From: Zonotrichia leucophrys gambelii
Lineage: Eukaryota > Chordata > Aves > Passeriformes > Passerellidae
DNA: 64,000 bases
Direction: 5' to 3'
Assembly: GCF_028769735.1 (NCBI RefSeq)
Contig: NC_088170.1
Span: 62,597,085-62,661,084 of the forward strand
Part shown: in pieces, positions 13,774 to 24,243 of the stretch
How the letters are laid out: each line of letters opens with the position of its first letter
Numbering within the stretch: position 1 is the stretch's first letter
Made by a program: the position numbers and the translations under genes
The notes under the pieces: model-generated
What the model was told of the DNA's origin: nothing
What the model saw: only the letters and a program-made list of their open reading frames with translations
The model's database searches: none

Positions 13774-16395
13774 TTTGAATTTTCTGCTGTACTTGCTATT
13801 CCTTTGTCTTCTCATTGCATAGAGTTCTTAGGGGCTTTTCTATAATAATGTTACTTTCACAACATTACTCATGTTTCAATAGCACCTTTGAAGTAGTGTT
13901 AGCAGATAAGTTCTTTATGTTGTTTTGTTAGGAAGAAGACCAAATTCAGGATAATGGACAGAATATAGTTTAATATTCTGTGAATATTTGCAATTTTTGA
14001 TTAAAGCTAGAGAGAAGAGAGAAAATCATATTTTTTCTATTAAGCTACACATTTTATTGCAATTTTGTGAGTGAATTAGTAGAGAAACAGATGGACATGA
14101 TTTATGGCGTTCTGCTAGTTCAAGTTCTTTTCTCAGTGGATCTTAAAGATTTGCATATATGCAGAAGAAAGACTAAGCCTCAGATCTTTTATTTTTTTAA
14201 TTAATAAAAAGTCTCTCCCTTATATCCCTCAAGCAATATGGGTTACTCTGTTGTTGAGTGAATAGCTAGAATACCCTCAGTCTTCATTCAACTGATTGCT
14301 GGTTTTAAATTTGAATTAAATTAAAGTAAAAATTCATTGCAGCTGCTATTTTCAGTAAAGCTGCTTCTCTTTAACACTGCTCTGCACAAATATTAAAACA
14401 GTACTGCACCTTAATCAGTCAGTTGTGGACATAGAGATCTATGTGCATGATTCCTTCTTTACACTGACTCCACATCTGAGCTTATAAAAATTACAGAAAA
14501 TAGAGGCACCATATAGGATCACCAAACTCAAATATGCACAAGATAAGGAGAAGAATTAGAATATACAGTTGTGTGATAAATAATGATTCTGTTTTCTTGG
14601 AGAAATAAAAAGAACAAGGACAAAGAAGGAACAGACAGCTTTATTCTCTCAAGGTGATGAGCCTTTAAAGTAATTAGGGTAGAGAAAAAAATTGAAGACT
14701 CTAATTTATATAATTTACATATAAATAATATTAAATTTTAAGAACTGTGAGAAAGGAAAAAAAAAAGAGAAATGAGACTACAAATAATTGGGAGGATGAA
14801 GACAGGACAGTTGCACTTGTCATCTTCAGAGGGAAATGAAGAACATATTTTGAGCCACTACAAGCCACTGTGGGATTCAGCTTTTTTTTTCTATATGAGA
14901 TTGACTGACTGAAAGGAATTCACTTATATAATACTGCATTCAGGAGATAAAGAGGAGACATCAGATACCTACATAATAGAAGAAAGAATTGAACAGAAAA
15001 CACAGGAATAATGAAAGCATCTACTGTGATATCCCACATGACAGATTTTTTTACATATTAGAAATTATCTAATGTCTTATGCAAAAGACATGTTTCTATG
15101 TAATCTATGGAGTGTTTTGAATGAATTTCATAAAGATAAATGTGGTTCTATCAAATCAATGAAAAATTCTGCATGAAATTTTCTTGGTGAAAATCTGATT
15201 GCTGCTTTAAGTCTTACTTTGTTTTCCATGTTGTTAGCTTTTTTCATTTTTTTTCTTGTAGGAAGAGAAAATTCCTTGAGTTTATGAAATAATAGCCATT
15301 TTTTACAAAGTCTTCAGTTTTATTAGTTGAAATTAAAAAAAAACCAACAAAAGAACGATTTCTTTTTCCTCATATGTATGTTTCCTTATTTGGTGTAATT
15401 ATACATGGTTTATAAATATAATAAACAATAAAAAAAGCCATTAAAAACAGCTGCTCATTTTTATTTCAAGCAAATTTCCTGATCGGGGTCAGCAGGATAG
15501 ATCAAGACAGGTGTTTCAAAAAGCACCTACCTCTTGAGCTTTTTATGGATCATTAATTCACTTGAATATTGCACTGGCAACTTTATCAATATAAATTTTC
15601 TCTGCGAACATGTACTTTTTAGGATAATTAGTTTTTTATGAAAGAAGAAGTAATTTTCTACAGGAAGTCAGTAACCATAAATCACCAGAGCTGCATTTCA
15701 AGCATTAGTTCTTCCCACTTGCTCAGTCGCCATATGGCACCACACACTGTGCTGAAAGATAATCACTTTATTGTTGGCTGCGTTTTTAATCAGCTACATC
15801 TCATACTGTTTTGTTAAACATTGCCTTGCAAATAAAACAGCCTTACAATACATTTTTGCCTTGGAAGAAAACATAAATAGGAACTTGTGAAACACAGGAA
15901 GATGTGCTGAAACTTGAAACCCAAAATTTAATCAACAGATCAGGCACAAAAAAATCAGATTCATTATTTAAAGTACCACAAAGATCCACCAAGTGAAACT
16001 GAGCTGGGAGCTGAGGAAACCACTGTGCAAGGTGTCTGTTTTCTAGCAGTAGTTTGCTGGCTGAATTAAGCTTGACAGCTGCTGTCAGACTGTAATCTGC
16101 CCTGCACTGAGCTTGAGCAGCTAATGGGATGCTGGGGTCCACCCACACTGCAAGTGTGCACAGCCAGTGATTTTACACAGTGGCCACTCCTGCACTTCTC
16201 TTCTGCTTTGTTCCCCCAAAGAAAAATCCCACAGATTGTTTCTGGGTGTTCTTTAGGTAAAGGTTCTTTCCTTTTGGTTTTATATTGTTCCCACTCCACT
16301 AGGAGCTGTCTGGCTACTCTGGCTCAACTGCTCTGCAACTTTGAACAGATGTGCATTCACAGCTTTTGTATTTGGTTTGCACAGCAAGGTTTGGG
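13774..16395. other. AT-rich DNA without recognisable gene
   Basis: The 15.84-16.4 kb part is GC-richer and gives frames up to 101 codons on both strands (for example 15843-16148, minus). None shows a domain or splice context. The remainder is AT-rich and featureless. Confidence 0.5.
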
Positions 16396-16974
16396 TAGCA
16401 GCAGGACATGAGGGAGGGTGGAAGATGCTTCACAATAGCAACCAAATCAGAAAGAGGAGTGGGAACATTTGAGAGCCACAGCCCTGCAGACCCCAAGAGC
16501 AGGGAAGAGGGAGGGGTAGGAGGTGCTCCATACTTGGAAACAACTGGCAGTGAAGACCATGGTGAGGCAGCTGTGCTCCTACAGCCCTAGGAGATCCATG
16601 GTGGAGCAGACCCCACACCAGAGCAGGTGGATGCCTGGAGGATGCTGTGACCCTGTGGGAAGCCTGAGCTGGAGCAGTTCCTGAAGAACCTGTGGACTCA
16701 TGGAGAGAGGAGGACTTGTGGCTTTATGGGGAGCAGCCTGTTCCTGAAAACCAGCATCCCATGAGAAGGGACACACCCTGGAGCAGCTCCTGCAGAGCTA
16801 CAGCCCACGGGAAAGACTCCTGTTGGAGAGAAGCACATTCATGGAGGACTGTCTGTAGGGGCCATTCCCTTAAGAGTTGGACTTCACGATCATTGTAGGT
16901 GTCCTCCAGCTCAGAATATTCTGGAGTTCTGTGATATGTACTCCATGCTGGAGCAGGGGAAGAGTGTGAGAGTC
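16396..16974 (+). mobile_element. LTR-type interspersed repeat, 5' part
   Basis: This is GC-richer sequence with an imperfect internal repetition of blocks like 'ggagcagttcctgaa' and 'gtgggaa'. I recognise it as a common avian LTR-associated repeat. It continues after an insertion at 17662-18033. The 5' limit is estimated from where the composition changes. The family name is not assigned. Several small frames here (60-135 codons) are not genes. Confidence 0.6.
16858..16938 (+). repeat. CR1 3' tail inside the LTR-type repeat
   Basis: It reads 'cccttaagagttggacttc', 'gatcattgtaggtgtcctcc' and 'agctcagaatattctg', ending in 'gttctgtgata', which is the pattern of a CR1 3' end. It interrupts the repetitive blocks of the host repeat, which resume at 'ctccatgctggagcagggg', so it is most likely a nested insertion. 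Confidence 0.65.
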
Positions 16975-17661
16975 TGTCCTGATTCAGGGCAAATTTGGGA
17001 GAGAACCCCCAAAGGGGCTCCTCTAGAGAAGCAGACTCAATCAGCCCCTCCCCAAAATTGGTCTGGGAGAAAATACCTCCTTGGAGAAAAGTGGGAAAAA
17101 ACCTGTTTATTAAACAATAAAACCTAAACAATATTAAACACTAAAACCCCTAGCTGCTCCAAAAGAGATGACAAACTCAGAAAGTCCCCTCCCCGGGTTG
17201 CAGCTCAGCTCACTCAGTCTCTGATCAGTCCCTCAGTGCTGGAAATGCCGCGGCCCAGGCCCGGCCTGGTGGGCCTCAGGTGGAGCTGCTGGTGCTCCTC
17301 TGGGTATTCAGGCCAGAGCAGGGTTAAACAGCTCCAAAGTAAAGGGGAAAAAACAAACAAACAAACAAACAAACAAAACAACAAACAAAAAACACTCCAT
17401 AGTCCAGGGAACTTCTTTGCCTCAGTTAGCTAAAACTAACTAAAAGCAAAGGAGAGCTCTGTCCTGCTGTCTGTCCATCCACAGACAGCACAGTCCAGGA
17501 GCAGGAATGTGGAGGACTGAGTGCAGTGTCTGAAAACAAAATGCTGCTTCTTCTCTCCCCCTTCACTCTCTGGAACAAGTATTAAAGGTGAAAAACTTAT
17601 TATTCAGCATAAACAGAACAGACAATTGGGGATGAAAGCATCATATAGTCAACCTAGGACA
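16975..17661 (-). mobile_element. Solo LTR, ERVL-like, 687 bp
   Basis: The minus strand begins TGTCCTAGG and ends AATCAGGACA, so the plus strand runs TGTCCT...AGGACA with matched inverted ends. It is flanked by identical 5-bp duplications GAGTC at 16970-16974 and 17662-17666. A polyadenylation signal AATAAA lies on the minus strand at 17106-17111, about 130 bp before its 3' end. No primer-binding site, internal region or second LTR is present, so this is a solo LTR left by LTR-LTR recombination. A 5-bp duplication fits class III (ERVL) elements. It interrupts the LTR-type repeat on either side, so it is the younger insertion. Confidence 0.9.
17347..17393 (+). repeat. (AAAC)n run inside solo LTR
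   Basis: Repeated AAAC units with a few interruptions lie inside the LTR. They may be part of the family consensus or a local expansion. Confidence 0.85.
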
Positions 17662-18033
17662 GAGTCCTCCTGCTGAGGAGGAAAGAGCAGCAGAACAACA
17701 TGTGCTGAACTGCTACAACACCCATTACCTGTCCCCCTGTGACTCTGTAGGGGAAAAGAGAGAGAGAATAATTAGTGAAGTTTAGCCTGGAGAGAGTGAT
17801 GAGTGGGGGGAGGATGTTTTTAGGATTTGGCTTTATTTCTCATTATTATGCTCTGATTTGATTGGTAATAAATTCTGTTAATTTCTCTGAGTTTTTTCTG
17901 CCCATGAGAATAACAGGCTTGTGATCTCTCCCTGTTTTTATCTCAACATACAAACCTTATATTTTCTCTCCCAGTTTAGCTGAGGAGTAAAGTGATAGAA
18001 TAGTGCCTGGCATCCAGCCAGGGTCAACCCACT
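17662..18033 (+). mobile_element. LTR-type interspersed repeat, 3' part
   Basis: This continues the repeat interrupted at 16974: 'gagtcctcctgctgaggagg' picks up where 'aagagtgtgag' left off. It contains AATAAA at 17867-17872 after 'gatttgattggt' and ends with 'catccagccagggtcaaccc', which I recognise as the usual end of this avian repeat. The AATAAA followed by about 160 bp looks like an R-U5 section, so an LTR nature is likely. The exact family is not assigned. Confidence 0.65.
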
Positions 18034-19229
18034 AAAGAGATGAAAAAGGAAAAAAAAATAGTATGTACAGCAAGAGAAAAAACCCAACTTAAAACAAGGT
18101 TTCTTAGTCTATGACAAGGTTTCCTAGGAGAAGTAACTGATGAGCAATTTCTCTGAAACAACTACAAATACACAATAGCAACAGCCGGAGATAAGAAAGA
18201 GTGAAATTAAAGGATCTTTGTAACTCCAATTTACAGAAAATGACATACAATTTACAGAATGTTATGCTTAAGTAGTCAAATGCTGACATTAATATTAGCA
18301 GTGTAACCTTCTCTATGGCCTTTTGCATATGAATTGTCATATGCACCCCATTTGGGTCTGTTGGAATCCCCAGACACTCTCCTTTCTCTCATTTCCTGAA
18401 TGCAGAATCAGATTATTACTTGGGGGTGGGGGGTAGTGGTGGGGAGGAACAGTTCCTCACTGTCTGAGGAATTTCTGACTCCCCTGGGATGGAACATGCT
18501 CAGCATGGATATGCTGTTCTGCAAAACTGCACAGGAAGAAATCTTCAGATGCTCAGATAAAGGGAAAATTTCACAGGATGCTAAAACATTTCTGAAGCAA
18601 GGAGAAATGCTCTGTCAAGTATTTTGTTTCTTTCCCAGATGGTGAAGGTACTTGAACCCTCAAAGATATGTATGCTTCTTGGTCTGAACAAAACCAATAT
18701 CTTTCCTTGTTTGCAGAAAGACTTGGCTGTTTATATAGAGATATTCACTCCAAAATTTAATCTTGTAGAAAAAAAGAATGAAAAGTTTTGGAATGATTAC
18801 AAGGTGGCTAGCTAAGTTTTAAACAACTAAAACCAGTGTATTTGTCTTACAGTCACACTTCTATATCTGCATCTATTTCACATTATGATTAAATAGTGCT
18901 TTTGTGGTTTGGAAGGAACAATCTGTGGTGGTGCATTTCTCCCCACACTGTTTCCAGGCTGCAGTGTGATCTGAGAAATATTTGTTAGGCTTCAGCCTTG
19001 AAAAACAGCACCTGTGCCCAGCTCTTCCTGAGATTATCAGAAATACTGTCGGCCCCCAGGAATTGCTAATGAGCTCCTGTTTGCTGTATAAAAAGCCTTG
19101 GAAAATACTTTTCTTCCTTGAACAGCACATCCCTGTTCTCACACTCTGGAAGAAGACAACCCCAGCTGTGGCCAGGACGAAACATTGTTATGATTAAAGC
19201 CCACTTCCTTGAGCCCCTATGAATAGTGG
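18034..19229. other. No recognisable gene
   Basis: Short frames of 63-89 codons lie on both strands with no domain. No repeat family is seen. Confidence 0.5.
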
Positions 19230-19830
19230 TCCAAAATGAGACCCTTGGGCTCTCCTGGGCTGCAGCAGGCTGTGACCAGCAACCTCCCTCTGAGTGGGGT
19301 CTCTCAGAGCCAGGGATCTCCAATGTTTGCTGTGCTTGGAGGATCACTGAGTGATGATGACTCCTGGGCTGATACCCTTGCTCCAAAGTGAGTATTTTGC
19401 TGGCCTCTAGGGGGAATTTTTCACAGGTACCTTGCTTGCACTGACTCTTTATGTCTGGATGCATAAACTTGTGCATATGCTATAGTAAATCTGGGAGAAA
19501 TGCTGATTTGTTAGATGCTGAAGAACCTTAGATGTCTAAGTAAGTTAGGCCTGTAAGCCTAAGACTTATTACTTGACTTTACTTAAATGCAGCTAAGTGT
19601 TGTTCTTTTGCTAAGTTTCTAAATAAAACTTTGAAATTTTAAGTTAAATGCTTTTAAGTGTTATTTCTGTACTAAATTGTTAAGTTATAAATTAAGGTTA
19701 ACTTAAGTTAGATATGTGTTGCTCCTTTGTTCAATTGTTAGATTTCAGGTACAACTTATGTTAAAGTACTGTTAAGTTTGAAAGCCAGTAAACTTTAAGG
19801 CTGTATTCCTTTTTGTCCTTGCCCTTGACC
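19230..19830 (+). mobile_element. Probable old LTR remnant
   Basis: The first half is GC-richer ('gtggggtctctcagagcc', 'aagtgagtattttgctggcc'). The second half is a cluster of TAAGT motifs (nine between 19537 and 19776) with an AATAAA at 19622-19627. A U3-like block followed by an AT-rich R region with a poly(A) signal suggests a plus-strand LTR. I could not locate clean TG/CA ends or a target duplication, so limits and identity are uncertain. A 136-codon minus-strand frame over 19066-19476 is incidental. Confidence 0.4.
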
Positions 19831-19847
19831 TTTTGTCACACATGCCT

Positions 19848-19849
<2 letters not shown>

Positions 19850-19882
<33 letters not shown>

Positions 19883-19890
19883 TACATACA
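19850..19890 (+). repeat. (CA)n microsatellite grading into (CATA)n
   Basis: About 14 CA dinucleotides are followed by three CATA units. The run is pure, so it is likely length-polymorphic. Confidence 0.95.
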
Positions 19891-19994
19891 CCCTAAAGAG
19901 TTCTCAGTTAATTTCTGTTTTGATTACTTGGATTTTTTTGGGGTTTTGTGTTGCTTGTTTTTCCTTGGTGCGTCTTAACATTCCTGTAAGTGGT

Positions 19995-20642
19995 TGTCTT
20001 GGTTTGGAAAGGCAGATCTGCTAAGGAAGACAGGAGCCTCTCCTGAAATGGAAAATGTAAACCCTCTCCATCCAAACTGCTACAAATTTGAAATTAAGGG
20101 GCTCTCGGGCAAAAATATGGAAGCAGGAATAACAGTTCTTTATTAGGAGAGAAAATTAAAAAAAAAAGATAAACAATGCAGTAAACCAAAACAACACTGA
20201 CAGAATCAGAATACAACCTGACACCCTGATGGTCAGAGCGTTAGTAGCCATCCAATTGGAATTGTGGCTGCAGCCCTCCTGGAGTGTCAGGGGTGGTTCT
20301 GCTGGAGCATGAATCCTGTAGAAAGGTGTAGTCTTCCTCTGAAGATCCAATGGAAGAGATCAGCTGTTCCTCTGGGAAAACCAGTAGAGAAAAGCCATGC
20401 TGGTGTTCCAGAATCTCCAGATTATATCTGGATAGGAATGCTTGGGCTCCTCCCTCTGGGTGGAGCCTCTCACAATGGGATACTTATCAGTCATGCAGTG
20501 ACATTCAGTAGCCTGTTATCAGCAGATGTCTCCCTGGAAGGAGGAATGGGTGTGGAAGAGATAAGGAAATCTGCCCACTTAACAGAAGACAACTGCCATA
20601 CAGATGGCAAATCAAATACAATTTGCTTGGCAATCCAGGACA
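19995..20642 (-). mobile_element. Solo LTR, ERVL-like, 648 bp
   Basis: The minus strand begins TGTCCTGGATTG and ends CCAAACCAAGACA, giving plus-strand limits TGTCTT...AGGACA. The flanks are GTGGT (19990-19994) and GTAGT (20643-20647), a 5-bp duplication with one mismatch. A minus-strand AATAAA lies at 20139-20144, about 145 bp from the 3' end. I recognise the overall sequence as a common songbird LTR type. No internal region is present. The 141-codon plus-strand frame through it (20264-20689) is antisense to the LTR and not a gene. Confidence 0.88.
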
Positions 20643-22235
20643 GTAGTAAAGTGAATTTTGCCAAAAAACATTGTTGTGTTGTCACTTAATATTAAATATG
20701 GCTTTTGTCATATCAGTCTTTCTTATGATTTTTTAAGATCTCCAACACTCGTTCATAACAATCACAGACAGATACAGTGCTGGGAAATCACAGGCTATCA
20801 AAAAGATTACATTGGCTTTAATGGCTAGTCTATAAGGAAAAGAGCAGAGGAGAAATGAAAAAGGTTTTACTCTTTTATATTGATCTTATTCACAGTTTCA
20901 ACTTCTGTGTTAAGCATTATGGAACACTTGTTTTTTGTACCAGTGATGCACCAGATTTTAATATGTTGGCAGGAATATGTCTAATTGTTTTAAGGAAGAA
21001 CAAATGATAATTTTTGATGCTAACAAAATTCTTCAGCATTTAGTTTGGTATTTTTCTGTGTTCTTTCCAGTTTCTTTCTGGATTTATATATATAGGAAAG
21101 AGGAATTCCTACTTGTTTTCTTTCATGTAAACAAGATTTTTTCCTGTAAATAAATTTTCAGTTGTTTTTTCTCTTGTTCACAGCCCGCAGCTGGGCCATC
21201 TATGAAATAAATCCTGATGGGAAAGAGAGGATAGTGCACATGTTTGTGCATACTATATAGACATTACAAATGCAACCATTAGGAGCTGATTTTGCATGCT
21301 CATTCACAGAGGCTGGGGTGGCACGCAGTATCCTGGTGGTTACAACCCTAGAGAATGAATAAAACATGTGTTTTTCATTTGGCAAGCTGAGACACTGGCA
21401 TCAGGGAATGGGTAGCATGCCTTCAAGTTTAAGGGATGTGAGAAACATGTGGAGTTAAGGAGGAACACAGGAAAAGTGAGAAAGATATATAATCCTGAGC
21501 ATGTGTGTTATCTTTCATAAATCCTGAGGTTCTGGCACTGCTCATGGCATTAACCATAAACCACTTGTGATAACGGCAACATTTGCCATGACATTTAGAT
21601 CTGTCTGCTCTTTATAAAATGTTTTACCAAGCAGGAGTTTCTGTGTACAATTTGATTAGTCATTTATTCAAGGAAATTCGATGTCAGTTGCCAGGAGACA
21701 GGAATAAAGTGCTTGGCTCTGGGAAAGTTCTCTTCCCATCATGTATATTCGAAGGGACTCCAAGGCAGATTGAGCCTAACCTTTTCTGCTCCCAATAGCA
21801 TATGACAGGGGGGTTCCTGGATATGCTCTAATCCATAAAAAAAAAGCTGAAATCAGCTTTATAGCTGATGAAGGTTTATGGTCAGATCTTCAGCACTTTC
21901 CATTTCATATGCTCTGAGTGTTTCAGGGGAAGGGGTAGTGGCAGAACATCTGATGAGTTTGATATTTGGGTTTAGGTATCCACTGATGCATTACAAACTT
22001 TAATTAAAATTATCAGAGCAATGTGTCTTTCTTGTGCCAATTTTTGCTTCAAAGGGAATCTAGTAAACAAAGGCAGAATAAACTGTGCATCTCAAATGTG
22101 TACTCATCTCTCTGTGATAAAGCTACCACATTTCCAGTTAATTCTACCAAATATTACCTACAACAATAGGTCATAGCATGAGCCTAAGCATTTTCCTTCA
22201 GTCTGTAATGCTGAAAATTTTAGAAATTGAGATTT
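20643..22235. other. AT-rich DNA without recognisable gene
   Basis: No frame exceeds about 65 codons. No repeat family is seen. Confidence 0.55.
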
Positions 22236-22475
22236 TTAATTTTTTTTTTTTTAGTATCTACACACATTCTCAGAATGAGAAACAATTTGGTTGCTGTTTC
22301 TTGGTTGTGGTGTGGTTTGTTGTGGGTTTTTTTTGTTTTGTTTCAGGTTTTTTGGGGGGTATTTTTTGTTTTTGTTTTTTTGAGGGGTTTGGTTTTGGTT
22401 TCTGGTTTGATTATTGTTTGGGGTTTTTCTGTTTTTTTTCATTAGCATGCTTTTGGTTTTTGTTTGTTTGTTTGC
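22236..22475 (+). repeat. T/G-rich low-complexity tract
   Basis: It is mostly T and G on the plus strand, with T runs, GGGG and a (TTTG) run at its end; a short mixed-sequence segment lies near 22250-22290. The frames through it (104 and 72 codons) are F/V/G/W composition artefacts. Confidence 0.85.
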
Positions 22476-24223
22476 TTCAATGTTTTCATTGAAAATTTGG
22501 GCTGAGAACTGTTCTGAGTCTGTAACAAACTGATATTTGTGTCTCTTCCTTGGATTTGTCTCAAGAGTCCTTTGACATTACCCTGACTGTGGCTGGGGAT
22601 TGAGTGTTGGCCGTAGTGGGATGGCATGAGAAATCAAATGGGTGAGTGGCTCTTCTTGTGATCTTCAACAGTCTATAGGCTTTAAAACCTGGATGGGCAC
22701 AAAATTATAGAGTTGTTTTTGTAAGGGATTTTCCCAGGAAAAAGGGATGACATTTCACTAAAATGTGAAGCACAAGTAGAATTATGCCATTGAGTATACT
22801 CATTGTCTGGGGTGGATTTACATAGTCTTAGTCATGTAGAGGTGAGTAACTATGTGAGTAATTCCATTGACTTCTGCAAATTTAGTCAATGCTTAAGTAG
22901 GAGAATTGGATTGTTTCCTGACTGTGGTATCATGAGCAGCTGCTCACAGTTTTCCCTACCTTTCTTTATTCCAACACAAAATCTTAACAACTGTTTTTCT
23001 GGAATTATCCTCCTCTTGTTTAGTTTTCATGAAACTTCATAGTTGAAGTCTTTCCAAAAAGATTGTATGAAACATAACCCTTTTATCTGAGGAGATTTTC
23101 CTGTATTTAAGCCACATTAAATAGATTTTGTCATTTTAGAAACACCTCTGAGGGAGCTGCCACTGAGGTACCATGTTCTGAAAGCCATTCTCATCACAGA
23201 ACATAAAATGTCTAGATTGGGGAATCCTCAAGTGTTTCTTACCCTTCCTTATTGCCTTGCTTCTTTGCCGTATCTAAGTACATCCAAAACTTTGTTCACT
23301 TTAAGAGTGAACCTCTTGTAAGCATGGGTGATTTCTTGGCTTGCCAAGAGAGAACATCCTACAAGTAGTTTAAGAATATTTGTAATAACAGGATTATTGC
23401 CTAGCTGGCCAACCATAAAGCAAAGCAGTGCAGCCAGAATCAACATTCAGCATCTTGGTTAAGACTGGTTTCCTTTGATTCCAGCTAATCCTAATGAAAT
23501 ATCAACTAAATCCAGGCTAAGAGAACTTCAAATTGCCTAGTAAGTATTTCTTTCTCAAGCGAGGCACTTGAAATCACATGTAGTTGGTTACAGATTTCCT
23601 TCTGTGATTCATTTCTGGATGCTTAATGCATTCCTGCATTTGCTTGATGGTTTGAGAATACATTGTAAGAAGGACTCATCAGAAGAAGACTCACCAAAAT
23701 TCATTCCTTAGTCTCATTTCTGGTTTTTCCTTATATCCTTAGTGTATTTTAACTTCTCTTCTGAATCCTGCTTTTGGCCCTCTCTTGTACCCAGAGTGAT
23801 AGGCACCTACCTATTGGTAAATATCCTTTTACTAGACCCTAGCAGCCAGCAGGCATCCTGAGAGCTACAAAACGACTCTTCTATGAGAAAAAATGAACTT
23901 TTCCTATACCTGAGTACTTTTCTTCCTTTGGAGATATTTATCTCTTTTTCTGCAAGTACTGTCTGTCCCTTGTTATTCTGCAGTTCAATTCTCCTGAGTA
24001 GGGAGCTGCAGACTTCTGTGCTGTCAAGCCTAAATCTTTAAATGAGTTTATCTTCTGCAAAATAAGCAAAATAAGAGGAATTAATTATCTCAGAAATCTG
24101 TGACCTATGAGTACAGCTGAAGCAGAAATGAAATATCAGTTCTCCAGTGCTACCTTCTGTTACAGAAATGTACATTCAGATTACTTGAATGAGATCCATT
24201 GCTTCCATGGAATCCATTGCTTC
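22476..24223. other. No recognisable gene
   Basis: Frames reach only about 80 codons (22803-23042, plus). No domain or repeat family is seen. Confidence 0.5.
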
Positions 24224-24243
24224 TTGAATGCTTAAGCATTCAA
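24224..24243. repeat. 20-bp perfect palindrome
   Basis: A perfect self-complementary stretch is centred on CTTAAG, with arms TTGAATG...CATTCAA. Just upstream, 'atccattgcttc' is duplicated 17 bp apart. No function is assigned. Confidence 0.8.

Noticed and set aside
20264..20689. 141-codon plus-strand frame
   Set aside because: It is antisense through a solo LTR and extends just past it; no family signature.
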